From JBFXEO01 sp050180015 (lineage in GTDB: Bacteria > Bacteroidota > Bacteroidia > Bacteroidales > Tenuifilaceae): a stretch of DNA of 8,931 nt. How positions within the stretch are numbered: position 1 is the first letter of the stretch; each line of letters opens with the position of its first letter. The notes under the pieces are model-generated. The model did not search any database and had not been told where the DNA came from. It worked only from the letters and a program-made list of their open reading frames with translations. Positions 1-6,364 of this stretch are shown piece after piece. Location of the stretch: assembly GCA_050180015.1 (NCBI GenBank), contig JBFXEO010000120.1, forward strand, positions 1 through 8,931, written 5' to 3'. The position numbers and the translations under genes were made by a program.

Positions 1-2
1 GC

Positions 3-10
3 TATATTTG
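3..10 (+). promoter_or_regulatory. Bacteroidota -7 promoter box for tRNA-Leu
   Basis: TATATTTG matches the Bacteroidota vegetative -7 consensus TAnnTTTG exactly and ends 12 bases before the first base of the tRNA-Leu, a suitable distance for a start a few bases ahead of the mature tRNA. The -33 element would lie outside the window and cannot be seen. Confidence 0.6.
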
Positions 11-22
11 CAGCTCAAACTT

Positions 23-104
23 GCGGATATGGCGTAATTGGTAGCCGCGCTAGACTTAGGATCTAGTGCCGAAAGGTGTGAGGGTTCGAGTCCCCCTATC
101 CGCA
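23..104 (+). tRNA. tRNA-Leu (anticodon UAG)
   Basis: A complete cloverleaf can be drawn. The acceptor arm GCGGATA (23-29) pairs with TATCCGC (97-103), and A104 is the discriminator. The anticodon stem CTAGA/TCTAG (50-54, 62-66) encloses the loop CTTAGGA, giving anticodon TAG at 57-59, which reads CUN leucine codons. The T arm has GGTTCGAGTCC-type sequence, and the extended variable arm and about 82-base length fit a class II leucine tRNA. The 3' CCA is not encoded (A104 is followed by CAAAA), so CCA must be added after transcription. A promoter box lies just upstream and a terminator just downstream, so this appears to be a single-gene unit. Confidence 0.97.
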
Positions 105-105
105 C

Positions 106-128
106 AAAACCCGGTAAAACCGGGTTTT
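106..128 (+). terminator. Intrinsic terminator of tRNA-Leu
   Basis: AAAACCCGG (106-114) and CCGGGTTTT (120-128) form a perfect 9-bp hairpin with the 5-base loop TAAAA. The stem ends in TTTT and is followed by CTTCTT. It begins two bases after the tRNA and separates it from the membrane protein gene downstream. Confidence 0.8.
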
Positions 129-190
129 CTTCTTACATTAAACATCAGGGTTATCCGTCATTCATATATTCCAACTTGCAGAATAAATCA

Positions 191-1153
191 ATGACCCGAA
201 AAATACTAACACTGGCGAAATCGATTCAACCAAATACCAACATATTTGCAAATCGGCTATTCGCCTGTATAAAGGAGGCTACCCCCAGGGCTCTCAAAAC
301 TGCAATTTGGATTCTAAAGATCACCATTCCGGTTTCATTTGTGGTTAGCATGTTAAACTACTTCGGGGTAATTCAGCTGCTAACCCGGTACCTCTCGCCC
401 GCCTTTAATTTAATTGGATTACGTGGAGAGGCATCCCTGGCCTTTGTTACCGGGATATTGCTAAACATCTACTCGGCAATTGCAACTATATCGCAGCTTA
501 CATTGAATTTAAGAGAAATAACCATACTGGCAGTTATGAGCCTAATTGCCCACAACCTGATGGTTGAAACGGCCATTCAGAGTAAAACCGGATCGAAAGC
601 ATGGCACATGGTGGCTTTAAGAGTTGGTGCGGCCTTTGGTGCTGCGGCGTTGCTTAACCTTATACTGCCAGATTTTAGTCAAAAAATCCCGTTTGCTGCA
701 AATTCACATTCGATTTTAAACTTCTCAGATGCCCTGATCAACTGGGTTTACTCATCGTTTAGGTTGATACTCAATATTGTCCTACTGGTATCGATGCTAA
801 TGATTTTACAAAAAATCCTGCAGGAGTTTAACCTCATTCAGCTCCTTTCGAAACCGCTGAATCCATTATTAAAACTTATGGGACTTCCCCCGTCAACATC
901 TTTTCTTTGGATTGTGGCCAACTCGCTGGGACTTGCATACGGATCGGCTGTGATGCTCGAGGAGGTACGTCAAAATAGGGTTAGCAGAAGAGATGCCGAT
1001 TTGCTAAACTACCACATCGCCATATCGCACTCAAACCTGGAAGATTTGCTTCTCTTTGCAGCACTAGGTGTTCCCATTCTTTGGATGTTAATTCCCCGGG
1101 TAATTATTGCCATTGCCGCTGTATGGGGAAGACGGTTTTTCGTAAATCGTTAA
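191..1153 (+). CDS. Nucleoside recognition (Gate) domain membrane protein
   Basis: This is a 320-residue hydrophobic protein of the nucleoside-recognition/Gate family, related in architecture to SpmA/SpmB and to the gate regions of nucleoside and FeoB-type transporters. Its substrate is not known. Membrane segments are visible at about residues 38-60, 83-103, 108-125, 141-160, 190-208, 238-256 and 285-312. The family-like segment LRGEASLAFVTG lies at 77-88. The two halves resemble each other: IQLL..L.P...L.GL at 61-77 recurs at 216-232, which suggests an internal duplication. The open frame runs back to 38, but that part overlaps the tRNA and its terminator, so the ATG at 191 was chosen. No clear Shine-Dalgarno precedes it, as is usual in Bacteroidota. 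No terminator is evident before thyA, so read-through into thyA is possible. Confidence 0.85.
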   Translation: MTRKILTLAKSIQPNTNIFANRLFACIKEATPRALKTAIWILKITIPVSFVVSMLNYFGVIQLLTRYLSPAFNLIGLRGEASLAFVTGILLNIYSAIATISQLTLNLREITILAVMSLIAHNLMVETAIQSKTGSKAWHMVALRVGAAFGAAALLNLILPDFSQKIPFAANSHSILNFSDALINWVYSSFRLILNIVLLVSMLMILQKILQEFNLIQLLSKPLNPLLKLMGLPPSTSFLWIVANSLGLAYGSAVMLEEVRQNRVSRRDADLLNYHIAISHSNLEDLLLFAALGVPILWMLIPRVIIAIAAVWGRRFFVNR

Positions 1154-1305
1154 ACGTTAATCGATTTCTGAGTATCACCCCACTCATTCCCCCTTTTTCA
1201 AGACTAACGTTCAGCTGTTCTCGTTTCGCAACTTATCATTTGATATTAACAATCCATCGGGCATAAAAATCAAATTAGTAATTTTATCTTCTAAAATCTA
1301 TAGAA

Positions 1306-2100
1306 ATGGTTCAATACTTGGAATTGCTCGACCATATCCTAAAGAATGGTGTTGAAAAAAGTGATAGAACGGGAACCGGGACGATAAGTGTTTTTGGCTA
1401 CCAAATGCGTTTCGACCTGGAAAAAGGTTTTCCGCTGCTTACCACAAAAAAACTTCACCTAAAATCTATAATTTACGAGTTACTCTGGTTCCTGAATGGC
1501 GAAACCAACATAAAATCGCTTAATGCCAACGGCGTAACAATTTGGGACGAGTGGGCCGATGCCAATGGCAATTTGGGCCCAATTTACGGCTACCAATGGC
1601 GATCGTGGCCTGCGGCCAACGGCGAGCATATCGACCAGATCGCTCAGGCTGTAAATTCACTCACGGAAAACCCCGACTCCCGCAGGCATTTAGTATGCGC
1701 ATGGAATGTGGGCGATATCGATAACATGGCGCTGCCACCCTGCCATGTCCTGTTCCAATTCTACGTTGCCAACGGAAAACTATCGTGCCAGCTTTACCAG
1801 CGCAGTGCCGATGTTTTTCTTGGCGTACCGTTCAACATTGCCTCATACGCGCTACTCACCATGATGATGGCGCAGGTTTGCGGGTTAAAACCGGGGGAGT
1901 TTATCCATACGCTGGGCGATACGCACATCTACCGAAATCACATTGAACAGGTAAAGTTGCAGCTAGCCCGTGAGCCCCGGGCACTTCCTACAATGACAGT
2001 CAACCCCGATGTAAAATCAATATTCAAGTTTAGGTTCGAGGATTTCACATTGGAAGGCTACAATCCGCATCCACATATCAAGGGGGCAATAGCAGTTTAG
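1306..2100 (+). CDS. thyA: Thymidylate synthase
   Basis: The product methylates dUMP to dTMP with 5,10-methylenetetrahydrofolate, releasing dihydrofolate, and acts in the cytoplasm as a homodimer. It has 264 residues, the same length as the E. coli enzyme, and aligns with it end to end. Visible landmarks are the phosphate-binding R21 in DRTGTGT, E58 in YELLW, the R126-R127 pair, the catalytic nucleophile C146 in ALPPCH, the dUMP-binding run QRSADVFLG with D169, N177, and H207/Y209 in DTHIYRNH. Position 168 is Ala where E. coli has Cys, which is not catalytic. folA follows after 85 bases on the same strand, so the enzyme that regenerates tetrahydrofolate is probably co-transcribed. The ATG at 1306 aligns with the family N-terminus. 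The 152 bases upstream show no convincing promoter box. Confidence 0.98.
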   Translation: MVQYLELLDHILKNGVEKSDRTGTGTISVFGYQMRFDLEKGFPLLTTKKLHLKSIIYELLWFLNGETNIKSLNANGVTIWDEWADANGNLGPIYGYQWRSWPAANGEHIDQIAQAVNSLTENPDSRRHLVCAWNVGDIDNMALPPCHVLFQFYVANGKLSCQLYQRSADVFLGVPFNIASYALLTMMMAQVCGLKPGEFIHTLGDTHIYRNHIEQVKLQLAREPRALPTMTVNPDVKSIFKFRFEDFTLEGYNPHPHIKGAIAV

Positions 2101-2185
2101 CCGATGGTTGACCGTGAAAACACTGCAATCATTTTGAATGAAAATAAGTCTGAGAGCTAATGTCTGGCATCTGAAATCTATTAAA

Positions 2186-2683
2186 ATGAATATATCAATA
2201 ATAGTTGCTGTTGCGGAAAACTGGGTGATTGGCGGAAACAACCAGCTGATCTGGCATATCTCTGAGGATTTAAAACGATTTAAGGCCCTGACATCGGGGC
2301 ACTGCATTGTAATGGGCCGTAAAACGTTCGAGAGCATTGGCCATCCATTGCCAAACCGGAGGAATATTGTGATAACCCACAACGCTGATTTTTCTGTGTA
2401 TGGTTGTGAAGTTGTAAATTCCCTTGATGAGGCTCTCAGCGTAACAGGAAATGAAGAAGAAATCTTTATTGTTGGAGGGGGCGAACTGTACCGGCAAACA
2501 TTGCCTTTGGCAAACAAGCTGTATCTGACCAAAGTCCACAAAGAATTTGAAGGCGATGTAACCTTTCCGCAAATAACCTTTAATGAGTGGAGTCTAGTGC
2601 TCGAAGAAAAAGGGAACCCAACCGACAATGGGTTGGGCTATACTTTTCAGGAATTTGTGAGAAAAAAGACTAAGCGGCTTTAA
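2186..2683 (+). CDS. folA: Dihydrofolate reductase
   Basis: The product reduces dihydrofolate to tetrahydrofolate with NADPH, recycling the dihydrofolate made by the thymidylate synthase encoded just upstream. The 165 residues are a normal bacterial length. Visible motifs are ISIIVAVAENWVIG at the N-terminus, W23 and the catalytic acid D28 in WHISEDLKRFK, the NADPH-binding MGRKTFESIG at 43-52, PLPNRRNIV at 55-62, and IVGGGELY at 95-102. An in-frame ATG exists at 2138, but the 16 extra residues do not fit the family, so 2186 was chosen. The gene converges on clpX: the last 14 bases overlap the clpX coding end, and the folA stop codon sits in the loop of the shared terminator hairpin. Confidence 0.96.
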   Translation: MNISIIVAVAENWVIGGNNQLIWHISEDLKRFKALTSGHCIVMGRKTFESIGHPLPNRRNIVITHNADFSVYGCEVVNSLDEALSVTGNEEEIFIVGGGELYRQTLPLANKLYLTKVHKEFEGDVTFPQITFNEWSLVLEEKGNPTDNGLGYTFQEFVRKKTKRL

Positions 2684-2690
2684 GCCGTTT
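2662..2690. terminator. Bidirectional terminator inside the folA/clpX overlap
   Basis: AAGCGGC (2672-2678) and GCCGTTT (2684-2690) form a 7-bp stem, including one G-U pair, around the loop TTTAA. Read on the minus strand, the hairpin follows the clpX stop region and is followed by AGTC and six T (complement of 2662-2667), a reasonable intrinsic terminator for clpX. On the plus strand only a short TTTC follows, so termination after folA would be weaker. The folA stop codon (2681-2683) is in the loop and the first base of the stem is part of the clpX stop codon. Confidence 0.55.
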
Positions 2691-3890
2691 CAAATTCGAT
2701 TTTTCCAGTTTCTCCTGTGCATAATCCAACGTTACCAGCATTTCCTTTTGGTCGGTTGACATTTCGAACATGGCATCAATCATTATTGCCTCGCAAATTG
2801 AACGCAGACCACGAGCCCCCAACCTAAACTCAATGGCCTTATCAACAATATAATCCATTACATCATCGTTGAACTTGAGCTGAATGCTATCGTAATCGAA
2901 AAGTTTTATGTACTGCTTGATAATGGCATTCTTAGGTTCGGTCAGTATTTCGCGAAGGGCATCTCTATCCAGCGGGTTCAAGTAGGTAATTACCGGTAAA
3001 CGGCCTATAATTTCAGGGATAAGCCCAAATGCGCGTAAGTCCTGGGGGGCAATGTACTGCAACAGGTTATCCTTATCAACGTACTCGCGCGATTTGCTTG
3101 CGCCGTAACCAACCACCTGCGTATTCAAACGCTGCGCTATCTTCTTCTGGATTCCCTCGAAAGCACCGCCACAGATGAACAGTATATTCTTTGTATCAAC
3201 AGCAATCATCTTTTGCTCAGGGTGCTTACGTCCACCCTGGGGTGGAACATTCACAACGGAGCCTTCGAGCAGCTTAAGCAAACCCTGCTGAACGCCTTCG
3301 CCGGAAACATCGCGGGTAATTGACGGGTTATCGCCCTTACGGGCAATTTTATCGATTTCATCAATGAAAACAATTCCCTTTTCAGCGGCCTCCACGTTGT
3401 AATCGGCAACCTGGAGCAAGCGGGTAAGAATACTTTCAACGTCTTCGCCAACGTAACCCGCCTCCGTAAGCACCGTGGCATCAACAATTGTGAATGGGAC
3501 ATGAAGCATACGGGCAATTGTACGGGCAAGCAATGTTTTTCCTGTTCCGGTTTCGCCCACCAACAGGATGTTCGACTTTTCAATCTCAACATCATCACCC
3601 TTATCGGCCTGCAGTAACCTTTTATAGTGATTGTAAACGGCTACGGAAAGAAATTTTTTAGCTTCATCCTGGCCTATTACGTACTCATCCAGGAATTTTT
3701 TTATTTCAACCGGCTTAAGTAGCTTGCTTTGCTGTAGCTTGAACTCCCCTTTTTTCTTCAACTCTTCCTTTGCAATTAGGCTGGCCTGCTCGGCGCATAA
3801 ATCGCAGATAAAGCCATCCATGCCTGCAATAAGAAGTTTAACATCTTTCCTGTCGCGTCCGCAAAACGAACATTTATCGGTATTTTTCAT
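2670..3890 (-). CDS. clpX: ATP-dependent Clp protease ATPase subunit ClpX
   Basis: The product is the AAA+ unfoldase that recognises tagged substrates, unfolds them and threads them into ClpP. It has 406 residues, a normal length. The N-terminal zinc-binding domain has C7/C10 (CSFC) and C29/C32 (CDLC). The AAA+ module shows Walker A GETGTGKT at 112-119, pore loop GYVG at 145-148, Walker B IVFIDEID at 173-180, pore-entry loop RKH at 221-223, EIIGRLP with R297 at 293-299, and sensor 2 GARGLR at 358-363. The ClpP-docking loop, IGF in E. coli, appears as VGY at 260-262. The ATG at 3890 is chosen because the zinc finger begins six residues later; the upstream in-frame extension has no family match. 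clpP lies upstream, but a terminator intervenes and a promoter box precedes clpX, so separate transcription is likely. Confidence 0.98.
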   Translation of the reverse strand: MKNTDKCSFCGRDRKDVKLLIAGMDGFICDLCAEQASLIAKEELKKKGEFKLQQSKLLKPVEIKKFLDEYVIGQDEAKKFLSVAVYNHYKRLLQADKGDDVEIEKSNILLVGETGTGKTLLARTIARMLHVPFTIVDATVLTEAGYVGEDVESILTRLLQVADYNVEAAEKGIVFIDEIDKIARKGDNPSITRDVSGEGVQQGLLKLLEGSVVNVPPQGGRKHPEQKMIAVDTKNILFICGGAFEGIQKKIAQRLNTQVVGYGASKSREYVDKDNLLQYIAPQDLRAFGLIPEIIGRLPVITYLNPLDRDALREILTEPKNAIIKQYIKLFDYDSIQLKFNDDVMDYIVDKAIEFRLGARGLRSICEAIMIDAMFEMSTDQKEMLVTLDYAQEKLEKSNLKRLKAA

Positions 3891-3937
3891 TGTACAGATA
3901 TACTCATTAGATAGCAAAAACAATTATGCAGTTGCCA

Positions 3938-3945
3938 CAAAGTTA
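3938..3945 (-). promoter_or_regulatory. Likely -7 promoter box of clpX
   Basis: On the minus strand this reads TAACTTTG, a full match to the Bacteroidota -7 consensus TAnnTTTG. It lies 47 bases before the clpX ATG, leaving a short leader. The -33 region shows only a poor TTCTG (complement of 3965-3969), so the call rests on the -7 box and on its position downstream of the clpP terminator. The rest of the 208-base clpP-clpX spacer shows nothing else recognisable. Confidence 0.45.
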
Positions 3946-4043
3946 ATACAATTTATTGGGCTATCAGAATTTAATTGCCAGCAAGCAGGTATAAGGCAGC
4001 CTACAATGGGATTAACAGTAAAAAATCGATATTGTTGTAATGT

Positions 4044-4071
4044 AAAAAAGTGCCCTTTTCCAAGGGCACTT
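4044..4071 (-). terminator. Intrinsic terminator of clpP (possibly bidirectional)
   Basis: AAGTGCCCTT (4048-4057) and AAGGGCACTT (4062-4071) form a perfect 10-bp stem with a 4-base loop. On the minus strand the stem runs into six T (complement of 4044-4049), placing a strong terminator 28 bases after the clpP stop codon and before clpX. On the plus strand the stem is also followed by a T run at 4074-4080, so it can work in both directions. Confidence 0.85.
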
Positions 4072-4098
4072 ATCTTTTTTTATGGTGATTATATGGTT

Positions 4099-4770
4099 CT
4101 ACTCCCTTTTATCCCGAATCAATATCTCGTCAATCATACCGTAATCCAAAGCTTCCTGGGCTGTCATCCAGTGATCGCGGTCAGAATCCTTACGGATTTT
4201 CTCGATGGAATTGCCGGAATGCTTTGCAACAATATCGTACAGCTCATCGCGAAGCTTAAGAATTTCACGGGTTGTTATTTCGATGTCGGATGCCTGCCCC
4301 TCGGCCCCGCCCATTGGTTGGTGAATCATTACGCGCGAGTGTGGCAGCGCGGTACGCTTGCCTTTTTCACCCGCCGTGAGCAAAACTGCCGCCATGGATG
4401 CTGCCATCCCGGTGCAAATTGTTGCTACATTGGAGCTGATGTACTGCATGGTATCGTATATTCCTAAACCTGCGTAAACGGAACCCCCGGGTGAGTTCAC
4501 GTAGATTTGAATGTCCTTCGAAGGGTCGGTTGATTCCAGGAAAAGTAGCTGTGCCTGAATGATGTTGGCAACATCATCGTCAATGGGAACCCCCAGGAAT
4601 ATTATTCTATCCATCATAAGCCGGGAGAAGACGTCCATGGTGGCAATATTCAGCTGGCGCTCCTCAATGATTGTTGGCGAAATGTAGCTATTGCTGACGG
4701 ATTTAAACTTTTGCATCGATATGCTACTCACCCGCCGATGCTTTAAGGCGTATTTCTCAAATTCTGTCAT
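4099..4770 (-). CDS. clpP: ATP-dependent Clp protease proteolytic subunit ClpP
   Basis: The product is the tetradecameric serine peptidase of the ClpXP complex. It has 223 residues. The catalytic triad is visible as S125 in GMAASMAA, H150 in VMIHQPMGG and D199 in DSDRDHWM, with the standard spacing of 25 and 49 residues. The oxyanion-side motif VNSPGGSVYAGLGIYD lies at 91-106. The N-terminal extension followed by SPTIIEERQL and DVFSRLMMDRIIFLG is typical of Bacteroidales ClpP. The start ATG at 4770 is followed directly by this conserved extension. Only 29 bases separate it from the upstream glycosyltransferase gene, and no good promoter box is visible in that gap or in the end of that gene, so clpP may be read from the lipid operon. 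A strong terminator follows. Confidence 0.98.
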   Translation of the reverse strand: MTEFEKYALKHRRVSSISMQKFKSVSNSYISPTIIEERQLNIATMDVFSRLMMDRIIFLGVPIDDDVANIIQAQLLFLESTDPSKDIQIYVNSPGGSVYAGLGIYDTMQYISSNVATICTGMAASMAAVLLTAGEKGKRTALPHSRVMIHQPMGGAEGQASDIEITTREILKLRDELYDIVAKHSGNSIEKIRKDSDRDHWMTAQEALDYGMIDEILIRDKRE

Positions 4771-4799
4771 GGCTATTTATTTTGGTTTACTTGCTGCTT

Positions 4800-5552
4800 T
4801 TAGTAACGCAATATAGCAAGTAATTGTTGATATTGTTTCGTTATTTTATCAAAACAAGGATAACCATATAATTTTTTTACTTTACGATTAATGATTTTTA
4901 ACAATAAATCGTAATTGTTCATCGTGATATACGCTATTTCCCATCCTTCGTTGAAATAGCTTGTTGTGGCTTTTATAAAGTTCATTTTCTTATACTTATC
5001 ATTATGTTCCATTCCTGCCAAATAGATAAATTTCAACGATTTTTCCAATGATGAGTAGTAGAGGTAAAGAAGCGTTTCAACACCGAAACGAGTCTCTTTC
5101 ATTTTTTCTAGTATCGGTGCTATATCTTTTTTATATAAGGATCTTTCTCCTGTTAATATTTTAAACGGATTAACTTCTTGATTTAAAACATTTACAGTAG
5201 TATAACCCAAAACCATATCACATTCATTACTCAATAGGGGAGATGCTAAGTGTTTAATGTACCCTGTTGGAATTATTCTTTGGTCGGCATCAACAAATAC
5301 CATAAGATCAAAATTAGTATTCTCAACTCCAATTGCCATTGCATATCCTTTCCCCATATTTTTGCTGAGGTGTATTGCTGTTATTTCAAATTCTTTTTTC
5401 AACGCTTCAATCATTTCCATTGTGCTATCAGTTGAACCATCATTCACGACAATTATTTCATCGGCTATTTCAGCCCCTGAAACAGACTTAACCACGTCTT
5501 TAATGGTCTTCTCTTCATTATATGCACAAATAATTACCGATACCTTTTTCAT
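4800..5552 (-). CDS. Family 2 (GT-A fold) glycosyltransferase
   Basis: This 250-residue soluble glycosyltransferase transfers a sugar from a nucleotide sugar to an unknown acceptor. Seen in sequence: the N-terminal strand VSVIICAYNEEKTI at 4-17, the nucleotide-binding VVNDGSTDST at 35-44, NMGKGYAMAIG at 65-75, and the metal-binding DAD at 88-90. TGERSLYKKD (134-143) and RFGVETLLY (155-163) recall dolichol-phosphate-mannose-synthase-like enzymes and glucosyl-3-phosphoglycerate synthase. No transmembrane segment or signal peptide is visible, so it should act at the cytoplasmic membrane face or in the cytosol. Its ATG overlaps the stop of the broken acyltransferase as ATGA, implying past translational coupling. 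The gene is AT-rich compared with clpP and clpX (16 G+C in 4801-4860 against 29 in 3301-3360). Context suggests a glycolipid product; the sugar and acceptor cannot be named. Confidence 0.88.
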   Translation of the reverse strand: MKKVSVIICAYNEEKTIKDVVKSVSGAEIADEIIVVNDGSTDSTMEMIEALKKEFEITAIHLSKNMGKGYAMAIGVENTNFDLMVFVDADQRIIPTGYIKHLASPLLSNECDMVLGYTTVNVLNQEVNPFKILTGERSLYKKDIAPILEKMKETRFGVETLLYLYYSSLEKSLKFIYLAGMEHNDKYKKMNFIKATTSYFNEGWEIAYITMNNYDLLLKIINRKVKKLYGYPCFDKITKQYQQLLAILRY

Positions 5553-6356
5553 TTCGTTGATTTTAAGTTATAAACCTGCTTCTGTAAGAACTGAACCCAT
5601 TCAAAGTGTGCTTTAGTTTCATCAAAAGTTTGGTGGGATATGGGACTCCCGATTTTCACCTTAATTGTTTTATTCTTCTTGCTGAAAATTTCATGAAACA
5701 AAAGAACCAACTCGAGGTTTACCTTAATTCCCAAATTTTTTCTCCCCACGTAAATGATATAGAACAACCTAGAATTTCGACCGTAGAAAAAAACGGAACC
5801 ATATAATAGATCTATTTACAAAAGATTTCTGCCAATCCCCATTCTCAATCTTTCTGCTCCCCACTCTTGAAACTATGCTAGCAGGGAAATGGATAGGCAT
5901 ATCTGACGCAAATAGTTTTTCTAATTCCATTAAATATTTTTTGGGGCTACTGCTGAAAACATTTACTGCTGCAATTAATGGCTTTAGTTGTGGGACCAGA
6001 ATGAATATGTCATTACCTATTGCCCTAAAATTTCCATACTTGCTAGCGGCTATATTTGTTAAGGTCAAGCCATCTAAAAAACTAAAGGGATGATTAGCAA
6101 CAAAGAAGCACTTTTCATTTTCGGGCAAATTTTCTTTTCCCTCAATTTCTACCGTTATATTAAATTCTTCAATTATTGTTTGCAGAAAATCGATCCCTTC
6201 ATAATCATCATAGATACATAGAACGAGGCTTATATCGTTTTATCTGATAATCAATTTAATCACATTAACAGTAAAGCAGGGCAACCGTTTTAATCACGTT
6301 GCGTCGCTTTCTTTAATTATCTTGTGAATATCTATATATGCCCTTGTTGTACTCAT
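5549..6356 (-). pseudogene. Decayed PlsC-like lysophospholipid acyltransferase
   Basis: This is a PlsC/LPLAT-family acyltransferase of the type common in Bacteroidota, broken in at least three places. From the ATG at 6356 one frame reads YIDIHKIIK, meets TGA (6294-6296) where LK-W-LP is expected, continues LKRLPCF, meets TAA (6240-6242), then runs without interruption through DYEGIDFLQ, the active-site NHPFSFLDG (H-x5-D) and the acyl-acceptor motif FPASIVSR before stopping at 5769. The remaining conserved C-terminus, VFFYGRNS, RKNLGIK and KIGSPIS, lies in another frame that ends at 5549. The break falls at or next to seven T (complement of 5787-5793). A fragment V-P from the third frame just before the T run, and a region that seems about 14 bases too short, suggest two indels. 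Both stops could come from single transitions (TGG to TGA, CAA to TAA). The gene starts 8 bases after the patatin stop and ends with ATGA overlap into the glycosyltransferase gene, so it was an integral operon member. Confidence 0.85.
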
Positions 6357-6364
6357 TACACTAA

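Noticed and set aside
38..190. N-terminal extension of the Gate-domain protein from an upstream start
   Set aside because: It overlaps the tRNA-Leu and its terminator and looks nothing like the family N-terminus; ATG 191 is the sensible start.
271..278. AAAGGAGG, a perfect Shine-Dalgarno sequence
   Set aside because: It lies inside the coding sequence (K28-E29-A30) and has no start codon at a suitable distance; starting here would cut into the first membrane segment.
1145..1166. Inverted repeat AATCGTTAA / TTAA-T-CGATT around the stop of the Gate-domain gene
   Set aside because: It is AT-rich with a bulge, and no T tract follows, so it is too weak to call a terminator.
2017..2628. 203-codon open frame on the minus strand
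   Set aside because: It is antisense to the end of thyA and most of folA, with no recognisable protein features.
3724..4467. 247-codon open frame on the plus strand
   Set aside because: It is a shadow opposite the clpX start, the spacer and clpP, and runs through a terminator hairpin with no protein family features.
6240..6296. TGA and TAA as reassigned or recoded sense codons
   Set aside because: TAA and TGA both end other genes here (TAA in folA, the patatin and the glycosyltransferase; TGA at the end of the same acyltransferase frame), and the gene is also frameshifted, so decay is the simpler explanation.
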